Shown here piece after piece: positions 1-6,034 of a stretch of DNA of 17,048 nucleotides. Origin of the DNA: Alistipes sp. (GTDB lineage: Bacteria > Bacteroidota > Bacteroidia > Bacteroidales > Rikenellaceae); assembly GCA_022511355.1 (NCBI GenBank), contig JAFLRS010000024.1, positions 1 to 17,048 of the forward strand, given 5' to 3'. Numbering within the stretch: position 1 is the stretch's first letter; the number at the start of each line of letters is the position of its first letter. The notes below the pieces were generated by a model. It had not been told where the DNA came from. It saw only the letters and a list, made by a program, of their open reading frames with translations, and searched no databases. The position numbers and the translations under genes were made by a program.

Positions 1-115
1 AAGGCCTGATTTTGACAAGACGAGGTTGCCCCGATGTAATTAGTGTTCAGTTTCGCAAAACTTAAGGACTCCGTGCGGGTCGGTTATCCGTGCTATTTCA
101 AACAACGCAGTTATT
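1..115 (-). ncRNA. ssrS: Probable 6S RNA (5' part, cut by window edge)
   Basis: No gene reads through this stretch, which lies directly downstream of zapA. In many bacteria, including Bacteroidota, 6S RNA follows zapA; it binds RNA polymerase holoenzyme and tunes transcription in stationary phase. Read on the minus strand, the sequence has local hairpins: an AGTTT/AAACT stem with a four-base loop at 49-62, and a CGGGG/CCTCG stem (one G-T pair) with a three-base loop at 21-33. This fits the 5' arm and apical part of a long 6S-like hairpin, with the closing 3' arm beyond base 1. The call rests mainly on position and the absence of a reading frame. I could not match a covariance model, and the 5' end is approximate. 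Confidence 0.45.
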
Positions 116-144
116 CACTCTCAAAAACGAACCGTCAGCAACAT

Positions 145-456
145 TTATTGTTCGTCGCGCGACAGTCGGTTCATATACTCGTCGATGCGGTCCGATATGC
201 GCACCAGCGACCGCACGTCTTCATCGCCTATCTCGCGATTCTGCGACGAGCTTATATTCTCGATAGCCAGCTCCAAAGCCGTCATGGCCAGAAAATTCAT
301 ATCCGAATAGTCTACAAAGCCCGACTTCTTCCACTCGCCGACTCTGTCGCTCACGCGACGGGCCGCCAGTCGGTACAACTCCTCCTTGCCGGCATCTATC
401 GTAAGCGCATATTCGCTTCCGCAAATCTTAAGCGTAATATTCTGTTCCGCGGCCAT
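145..456 (-). CDS. zapA: Cell division protein ZapA
   Basis: ZapA binds FtsZ in the cytoplasm and bundles its filaments at the division site. The 103-residue product has the family layout: a short N-terminal beta region (ITLKICGSEYALTI, residues 7-20) and a long C-terminal helix expected to form a coiled coil, including LAMTALELAIENI. I chose the ATG at 456 because a purine-rich site (GGAGAGGAG) lies 9 bases before it and the product then starts at the conserved beta strand. A longer frame opening at 501 would overlap the preceding gene. It follows the small coiled-coil gene by 19 bases, so the two are probably co-transcribed, and a probable 6S RNA lies downstream. Family assignment is confident from the fold pattern and neighbourhood. 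Confidence 0.85.
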   Translation of the reverse strand: MAAEQNITLKICGSEYALTIDAGKEELYRLAARRVSDRVGEWKKSGFVDYSDMNFLAMTALELAIENISSSQNREIGDEDVRSLVRISDRIDEYMNRLSRDEQ

Positions 457-465
457 AATCCAAAA

Positions 466-474
466 CTCCTCTCC
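466..474 (-). promoter_or_regulatory. Ribosome binding site of zapA
   Basis: GGAGAGGAG on the minus strand, 9 bases before the ATG at 456. It is a strong Shine-Dalgarno match in a genome where most starts lack one. It decides the zapA start in favour of 456 over the in-frame codon at 501. Confidence 0.6.
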
Positions 475-475
475 G

Positions 476-787
476 TTATTCGTCGATATTGCCTCCCGCA
501 ACGGCTATGCATCTGTCAACCTCCCGCAACAGCCGGTTGATACGCGCACGCGCCCTCTTGCGATTGCCTCCGTCGCCCGTAAGTCCGCCGACAACCTGCG
601 CCGCCGACAACTCCGACTCCAGACGCTTCACCTCCTCGCGCAACGAACGGTTCTGCTCGCGCAACTTGCCGCACTCCGCAGCCAAAGCGTCACGCTGAAG
701 AATCACTCTGTCGTGTTCCTTCAACAGACGACCGACCTGACGGTCGATATTTTCGACGGCCCTGCGGCCCGCTGCATTGCTTGACAT
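476..787 (-). CDS. Small coiled-coil protein upstream of zapA (ZapB-like)
   Basis: A 103-residue soluble protein with no signal peptide or membrane segment. Residues about 15-65 are rich in Leu, Glu, Arg and Gln in a heptad-like pattern (for example LREQNRSLREEVKRLESEL), strongly suggesting a coiled coil. A glycine-rich hinge (GGLTGDGG) follows, then a basic helix ending LLREVDRCIAVAGG. A short coiled-coil protein just before ZapA is common in Bacteroidota and is often likened to ZapB, which cross-links ZapA in enterobacteria. That role is inferred from position and shape only, since coiled coils look alike without true homology. The ATG at 787 is the only good start, and the gene leads a two-gene unit with zapA. 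Confidence 0.7.
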   Translation of the reverse strand: MSSNAAGRRAVENIDRQVGRLLKEHDRVILQRDALAAECGKLREQNRSLREEVKRLESELSAAQVVGGLTGDGGNRKRARARINRLLREVDRCIAVAGGNIDE

Positions 788-851
788 AAAACCTCGCGTA
801 GAAGTGAATTCAATTATAACCGTTCAAAGGTAATGATTTTTTTTCGAAAAT

Positions 852-886
852 AAAAATAAGCCGTCCTCCTTGCGAACGGCTTATTT
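852..886 (-). terminator. Rho-independent terminator after gdhA
   Basis: An 11-bp perfect inverted repeat (AAATAAGCCGT / ACGGCTTATTT) with an 11-base loop spans 854-886. On the minus strand it is followed by TTTTATTTTCG. It begins about 20 bases beyond the gdhA stop codon and so ends the yebC-efp-gdhA unit. Confidence 0.85.
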
Positions 887-906
887 CCAAAAAGGGACTT
901 TATTCG

Positions 907-2244
907 TTAAAGAATACCCTGCTCGAGCATCGAATGCGCAACCTTCATGAAGCCCGCAATGTTGGCGCCCTTCATGTAGTTGATATAGCCGTCGTCCTCG
1001 GTTCCGTACTGAAGGCAGGCAGCGTGAATCGAACTCATAATCTGATGCAGACGCGCATCCACCTCTTCGGCCGTCCAGTTCAGCTTCTGTGCATTCTGGG
1101 TCATCTCGAGACCCGAAGTCGCAACACCGCCGGCATTAACGGCCTTGCCCGGTCCGTAAAGAATCTTCGCCTCGATGAGAGCGTCGATAGCCTCGGGACG
1201 GCAACCCATGTTCGAAACCTCCGCAACGACCTGCACTCCGTTGGCAATAAGCATCTTCGCATCCTCGCCGCCCAACTCGTTCTGAGTCGCGCAAGGCATC
1301 GCGATATCCACCTTCACCTCCCACGGTTTGCGTCCGGCGAAGAACTTCGCACCTGCAAATCTCTTTGCATAAGGCTCCACTACGTCGTTGTTCGAAGCGC
1401 GCAGTTCGAGCATATATGCAATCTTCTCCTCGTCGAGACCCGCCTCGTCATAGATGTAACCGTCGGGACCCGAAATGGTCACCACCTTGGCTCCCAATTC
1501 GGTAGCCTTCTTGGCGGCACCCCATGCCACGTTTCCGAATCCGGAAATGGCGATGGTTTTGCCTTCGAGCTGCTTGCCGGCAGTCTCGAGCATCTGCTTG
1601 AGGAAGTATACGGCACCGAAACCGGTAGCCTCGGGACGAATCAGCGAACCGCCGTAGGTCATACCCTTGCCGGTAAGCACGCCCGTATTCTCGCGAGCCA
1701 GCTTGCGGTACATTCCGTAGAGATAGCCGATTTCGCGTCCGCCCACGCCGATATCGCCGGCAGGCACATCGGTTTCGGGACCGATATGACGCCACAATTC
1801 GGTCATGAAGGCCTGACAGAAACGCATGACTTCATGTTCGGACTTGCCTTTGGGATTGAAGTCCGAACCGCCTTTGGCACCGCCCATAGGCAGAGTCGTA
1901 AGCGCATTTTTGAAAATCTGCTCGAATCCGAGGAACTTCAGAATCGACGGATTTACCGAAGGATGGAAACGCAAACCGCCTTTGTAGGGTCCGATTGCGT
2001 TGTTGAACTGAAAGCGATAGCCGGTATTGACCTGCACTTCGCCTTTGTCGTCCACCCAAACGACTTTGAAAGTGAAGCTGCGATCAGGCTCAACGATGCG
2101 TTCGGCGATGCGTGCAGCTTCGAATTCGGGATGACGGTTGTATGTATCCTCAACAGTCGTCAATACCTCGCGCACGGCCTGAAGGTATTCGTTTTCTCCC
2201 GGATGGCGGCGTTCGAGTTCCGCCATTAAGTTCTTAACGTTCAT
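907..2244 (-). CDS. gdhA: NADP-type glutamate dehydrogenase
   Basis: This enzyme interconverts 2-oxoglutarate plus ammonium and glutamate in the cytoplasm, in this subfamily mainly assimilating ammonium with NADPH. The 445-residue length matches the hexameric small-subunit class. The N-terminal substrate domain carries the active-site signature PMGGAKGGSDF at 119-129, with the catalytic lysine at 124. PAGDIGVGGREIG at 161-173 is also characteristic. The Rossmann domain shows ATGFGAVYF (206-214) and the nucleotide loop GFGNVA (235-240). Cofactor preference is inferred from similarity to the NADPH class. It is the last gene after yebC and efp, 42 bases past the efp stop, with no clear promoter of its own, and a strong terminator follows. 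No truncation is seen. Confidence 0.95.
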   Translation of the reverse strand: MNVKNLMAELERRHPGENEYLQAVREVLTTVEDTYNRHPEFEAARIAERIVEPDRSFTFKVVWVDDKGEVQVNTGYRFQFNNAIGPYKGGLRFHPSVNPSILKFLGFEQIFKNALTTLPMGGAKGGSDFNPKGKSEHEVMRFCQAFMTELWRHIGPETDVPAGDIGVGGREIGYLYGMYRKLARENTGVLTGKGMTYGGSLIRPEATGFGAVYFLKQMLETAGKQLEGKTIAISGFGNVAWGAAKKATELGAKVVTISGPDGYIYDEAGLDEEKIAYMLELRASNNDVVEPYAKRFAGAKFFAGRKPWEVKVDIAMPCATQNELGGEDAKMLIANGVQVVAEVSNMGCRPEAIDALIEAKILYGPGKAVNAGGVATSGLEMTQNAQKLNWTAEEVDARLHQIMSSIHAACLQYGTEDDGYINYMKGANIAGFMKVAHSMLEQGIL

Positions 2245-2286
2245 ACGATTAAAGTATAGTTTTAGATAAGGTTGGTTGGTCGGTTT

Positions 2287-2859
2287 TTACTTTATTCGCT
2301 CGTAGTAGTCTCGGGTACGCGTATCGACGCGGATTTTGTCGCCTGTATTGATGAACAGAGGCACCTTTATGGTCGCACCGGTGTTCACGGTCGCCGGTTT
2401 GAGCGAGTTGGTTGAAGCGGTATCGCCCTTGATGCCGGGTTCGGTGTATACGACCTCCATATCGACGATGGGAGGGAGTTCGGCCGAGAGAACGGTCTCT
2501 TTTTCGGTGTGGAACATCACCTCGACCACCTGACCGTCGGCCATAAGGTCGTAGTTGTTGATAAGGCTTTTTTCGATGTTGATTTCCTCGAAGGTTTCGC
2601 AGTGCATGAAGTGTGCGCCGAGGTCATCTTCGTAGGTAAACTGATAGGGTCGGCGTTCGACGCGGACCTGCTCCACTTTCTGACCTACCGACGAGAAAGT
2701 ATTTTCGATTACGCGTCCGTTTTCGAGGTTTTTGAGTTTCGAGCGGACGAATGCGGGACCTTTGCCCGGTTTGCAGTGCTGGAAATCGACGACAAGGAAA
2801 GTTTTGCCATCCATTTCGATGCACATTCCGATTTTGATATCAGCTGCTGTGATTGTCAT
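2287..2859 (-). CDS. efp: Translation elongation factor EF-P
   Basis: EF-P enters the ribosomal E site and helps peptide-bond formation at proline runs. The 190-residue product has the expected three beta-barrel domains. Domain I carries the tip loop HCKPGKGPAF with the lysine at residue 33, where other bacteria place a modification. The C-terminal domain keeps the family signature around KPATVNTGATIKVPLFINTGD (split here: KPATVNTG, then IKVPLFINTGD). The start at 2859 gives the normal N terminus (MTITAADIKIG). The gene lies 34 bases after yebC and 42 bases before gdhA on the same strand, so joint transcription is likely. No EF-P modification enzyme is visible in this window. Confidence 0.96.
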   Translation of the reverse strand: MTITAADIKIGMCIEMDGKTFLVVDFQHCKPGKGPAFVRSKLKNLENGRVIENTFSSVGQKVEQVRVERRPYQFTYEDDLGAHFMHCETFEEINIEKSLINNYDLMADGQVVEVMFHTEKETVLSAELPPIVDMEVVYTEPGIKGDTASTNSLKPATVNTGATIKVPLFINTGDKIRVDTRTRDYYERIK

Positions 2860-2893
2860 GGTTGTTTTCTGTTTATTTTGATTTCGTACTGTT

Positions 2894-3619
2894 TTATTCT
2901 TCGGACTCTTCCTCTTTCATATTGTGGTATACGTTCACCACATCGTCATCCTCTTCGAGTTTTTCGACGAGTTTCTCGACCGATTCGCGGGCTTCGGCAT
3001 CGAGTTCTTTGGTGTCGGCGGGGATGCGGACCGATTCTCCGGAGACGATTTCGAACCCTTTGTCCTCGAGCCACTTCTGAACTGCGCCGAACGATTCGTA
3101 GGGAGCATAAACGGTTATGCCGTCCTCTTCGGCATAGAATTCATCCACACCGAGGTCGATCATTTCGAGTTCGAGTTCTTCGGGGTCTGCGCCTTCGGCC
3201 TTGAATTTGAAGGTGCATTTGTGTTCGAACATGAAAGCGACGCTGCCCGAATTGCCGAGCGTACCGCCGCATTTGTTGAAATACATACGTACATTGGCTA
3301 CGGTTCGGTTGGTGTTGTCGGTAGCGGTCTCCACGAGGAAAGCCACGCCATGAGGACCGTAACCTTCATAAATCATCTCCTTGTAATCGGAGGCATCTTT
3401 TTCGGTGGCACGCTTGATGGCGCGTTCGACATTCTCTTTGGGCATATTTTCGGCCTTGGCATTCTGTATAAGTATGCGCAGACGCGTATTGCCCGAGGGA
3501 TCGGGACCTCCGGCCTTGACGGCTATTTCAATTTCCTTGCCTATTTTGGTAAAGGTTCTGGCCATGTGGCCCCAGCGCTTCATTTTGCGGGCCTTGCGAT
3601 ATTCGAAAGCTCTTCCCAT
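2894..3619 (-). CDS. yebC: YebC/PmpR family (TACO1-like) protein
   Basis: YebC-family proteins were long annotated as transcriptional regulators. More recent work on bacterial members and on mitochondrial TACO1 points to a ribosome-associated role easing stalls at proline-rich sequence. The 241-residue product has the family layout: N-terminal helical domain (MGRAFEYRKARKMKRWG, then FTKIGKEIEIAVKAGG), NMPKENVERAIKRA near residue 65, YGPHGVAF near 95, and the RTVANVRMYFNKCGGTLGNSG region, followed by two alpha/beta domains and an acidic tail (MKEEESEE). I chose ATG 3619 because it matches the usual MGRAFE start; a longer frame reaches 3706 but runs across the likely promoter. It heads the yebC-efp-gdhA unit. 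Confidence 0.93.
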   Translation of the reverse strand: MGRAFEYRKARKMKRWGHMARTFTKIGKEIEIAVKAGGPDPSGNTRLRILIQNAKAENMPKENVERAIKRATEKDASDYKEMIYEGYGPHGVAFLVETATDNTNRTVANVRMYFNKCGGTLGNSGSVAFMFEHKCTFKFKAEGADPEELELEMIDLGVDEFYAEEDGITVYAPYESFGAVQKWLEDKGFEIVSGESVRIPADTKELDAEARESVEKLVEKLEEDDDVVNVYHNMKEEESEE

Positions 3620-3661
3620 AATATAGTTACGATATAATTTTTCGCATTGTGATATTTGATG

Positions 3662-3669
3662 CAAAAATA
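3662..3669 (-). promoter_or_regulatory. Likely promoter -7 element for yebC-efp-gdhA
   Basis: TATTTTTG on the minus strand is a full match to the Bacteroidota -7 box (TAnnTTTG), 42 bases before the yebC ATG. This would give a leader of roughly 35 bases. No convincing TTTG lies at the ideal distance upstream, so the -33 half is weak. Confidence 0.5.
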
Positions 3670-3744
3670 AGAAAATTTTACAATCGTGATACACCGAGCG
3701 TGACAATATTTTTCGCGGAGTGCGAAAACCGACTTTTTTACACC

Positions 3745-3777
3745 AAAAAAAGCGGGCCGTGTCACCACAGCCCGCTT
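3745..3777 (-). terminator. Rho-independent terminator of the receptor/lipoprotein operon
   Basis: On the minus strand, AAGCGGGC pairs with GCCCGCTT around a 12-base loop, and the right arm runs straight into a run of T. It begins about 20 bases after the stop codon of the lipoprotein gene and separates it from the yebC promoter. Confidence 0.92.
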
Positions 3778-3798
3778 CGGTTTCACCTGACGTGAAGA

Positions 3799-5997
3799 TT
3801 ATTCGACAAAGCCGAACGAATCCTTTACATATTTGAATTCACCGGGTCCGTCAATCGTAAACGTATAGGTGTAAACACCCTTCTTCGTACCCTCTTCTTC
3901 TTTGTTGTAGTAGTTCCAGATGTTGATAACGCACGAACCGTAATCGCTCGACGATGTTTCAGGATACATATGACTCAAAACAGCCTCGAACACTCTTATC
4001 GAGTTCTGCTGCATTGCTTTTACAAGGTCTGCACCCTTAAGATTCGACGAGAGAACCGTTTGGTAATCGACACCCAAATCAACATCGAGCGGCGTACCTG
4101 CTTCGGCTTTCTCTTTCATAACCGCAGCTGCATTCTTGAACGAGTTCATTGCCTTGCTCGAATCCCAGTTCAACTCACCATAGAATGCATAGGTTCCGGC
4201 ATACCATTCGTTGTTACCGTAGTTCGAAACGAAGAAGTTTCCTTCGGGCCTGCCTCCGCCGACTGTAATTGCAGTGTTCGAGACTATGACTCCCGCATTG
4301 TCGCGCTCGGGGGCACCGAGTTTGTAGTCCACATTGTCGTAAATCCAGTTTGCGCAATACTGGCAGAATGCCACGAAGCTTGCTTCTTTGGTACCTTGAG
4401 TCGTAAACTCGAGCAGAAGCACGGGATAATGTCTCCACGCAGTCTTGGATTCTTTCATGAACGGAACAGCAATCGTATCGATTGTGCCGACCTTGCTCCA
4501 GATGCTGCCGTCGAACGCATACCGGTCAGCCGTCCAGCTGTCGCCGGCTATATAAGCTACCGATATTACATCCTCGGCATCTGCATAGGGATAGGTTCTC
4601 GACAGATATTTGGGCAGCAGAGTTGCCTCCGAACCGTTGGCAAACGAATTATTCTGACCCATCGACGCGTAATCGGCGGGCTGTACGACAGCGACATCCG
4701 ACACGAGTTCGAATGCGGAACCGTCATACTTGCAAACCGCATATTTGGTTACGGGCGAAGCAGCGCGGGTTACCGCCATGGGAGCAACAGCCGCTGCAGC
4801 AACGCTCTCGGCCTCAAATTCGGGCTCGGTCTCGAAATGGGTAACGATAACCTGTATGTATTTGGGAACATTGCTCGATTTCGAAACAGAGTTGAGATAG
4901 CCGTAGAAAGATACTTTCTGGCCATCTTTTTCATCGAGTTTCGCTTTCAGCTCATCGGTTACGCCATAAAATCCGCCTACACCATCATTGGAGTTATCAT
5001 CAAAATTGAAATTGTAGTTTTTGTCCGACTTAATTACGGTCGCATCGGTAACCTTTACGAAAATCTCATAAGTATCAGCCTCGCGGGTGCGAACCTGCTC
5101 CATAAACGCTGCATCGAGCGTCGTGGGCCGGGGATATTTGACCTCAACCGTTTTTTTGGACTTTTTGATGCTGGCAAGACCGTTTTCCTGAATCTGGAAT
5201 CCGGTATTGAAGGCTTCGACTTTACCCTTTACGGTAACCACATCGCCCAAAGAGTAGTTTTCGGCATCGCCTATTTTATAGAGAAGAATCGAACCGCCTT
5301 TGTCGGTAAGAACCATTCCATTGCTGTGAATTGCGGTAATCCAACCGCAAACATCAACCTCTTCGTTAAGTTTTGCCTTACCGAGTACATCGGTAAATTC
5401 GCGCTCCTCCGGATTTGTCGGAGCATCGCCGCCGGCACCTTCGAAATACTGATAAGCCACGGCTACATAGTCGCCCTCCTCGTAATCGTCTGCAGAAAGA
5501 GCGGCCGCGATATTCTTCTCCGTATCAGCGGTAAGATACCAGCTGTCGGCAGAACCCGTCACGTCCTCATAATCTTCTTCAGCAAGTTCGTAGCTCTTCA
5601 TCTCTCTCATAGCCAGCAGCGCTTCGGGAACCTCTTTAGCTACATTTACGCTAACCTGCATGGTCGAACCCGGACTCCAGCTGCGCCACGTGTTGGAATT
5701 GGCAAGGAATGCGGGAACCCAGTCGATTGCATCCTGCTCCGATTCGAAATACTTGTTGTTGGTCAGTCGGGCCAGACGCTCCTCGGCACCTTCGGCCTCG
5801 GCAAGTGCCTTGTTTTGCGAGTTCTCGGCAATCGACTTATAATCGGCATCGGCCAGCTGATACTCGACATTCTTGCGCACATCCGTAATCTGAGTCTTCT
5901 CCTCGAAACCCTCGAACTGGGAGTTGTAGTCCTTCTCGCACGACCACAACGCCAATGCGCTCAACGCTATTATTGACAAATATTTGGTAATTTTCAT
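3799..5997 (-). CDS. Large outer-membrane lipoprotein with OB-like domains
   Basis: A 732-residue lipoprotein, probably the surface partner of the TonB-dependent receptor just upstream (37-base gap). The N terminus MKITKYLSIIALSALALWSC is a signal peptide with a lipobox (LWSC, Cys20). The following EKD resembles Bacteroidota surface-export signals. Residues about 200-280 and 300-390 look like two consecutive OB-type beta barrels (EVDVCGWITAI...GDVVTVKGKVEAF; then KVSFYGYLNSV). A module with DY, a variable loop and a PAFL- or PKYL-type motif occurs near 50-100 and again near 440-470, suggesting internal duplication. The C-terminal part is rich in aromatic residues. No SusD-like TPR architecture is seen. 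I chose ATG 5997 over 6045 because only it gives a signal peptide. Ligand unknown. Confidence 0.8.
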   Translation of the reverse strand: MKITKYLSIIALSALALWSCEKDYNSQFEGFEEKTQITDVRKNVEYQLADADYKSIAENSQNKALAEAEGAEERLARLTNNKYFESEQDAIDWVPAFLANSNTWRSWSPGSTMQVSVNVAKEVPEALLAMREMKSYELAEEDYEDVTGSADSWYLTADTEKNIAAALSADDYEEGDYVAVAYQYFEGAGGDAPTNPEEREFTDVLGKAKLNEEVDVCGWITAIHSNGMVLTDKGGSILLYKIGDAENYSLGDVVTVKGKVEAFNTGFQIQENGLASIKKSKKTVEVKYPRPTTLDAAFMEQVRTREADTYEIFVKVTDATVIKSDKNYNFNFDDNSNDGVGGFYGVTDELKAKLDEKDGQKVSFYGYLNSVSKSSNVPKYIQVIVTHFETEPEFEAESVAAAAVAPMAVTRAASPVTKYAVCKYDGSAFELVSDVAVVQPADYASMGQNNSFANGSEATLLPKYLSRTYPYADAEDVISVAYIAGDSWTADRYAFDGSIWSKVGTIDTIAVPFMKESKTAWRHYPVLLLEFTTQGTKEASFVAFCQYCANWIYDNVDYKLGAPERDNAGVIVSNTAITVGGGRPEGNFFVSNYGNNEWYAGTYAFYGELNWDSSKAMNSFKNAAAVMKEKAEAGTPLDVDLGVDYQTVLSSNLKGADLVKAMQQNSIRVFEAVLSHMYPETSSSDYGSCVINIWNYYNKEEEGTKKGVYTYTFTIDGPGEFKYVKDSFGFVE

Positions 5998-6034
5998 ATC
6001 TTTTGATGTTTTAATGTTTTGACCCTTTATCCGA

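Noticed and set aside
788..850. Promoter for the coiled-coil/zapA unit
   Set aside because: AT-rich with a TTTG, but no TAnnTTTG box at proper spacing; a promoter probably exists here but I cannot place it.
934..2229. Open frame of 431 codons on the plus strand across gdhA
   Set aside because: Antisense to a gene with all glutamate dehydrogenase motifs.
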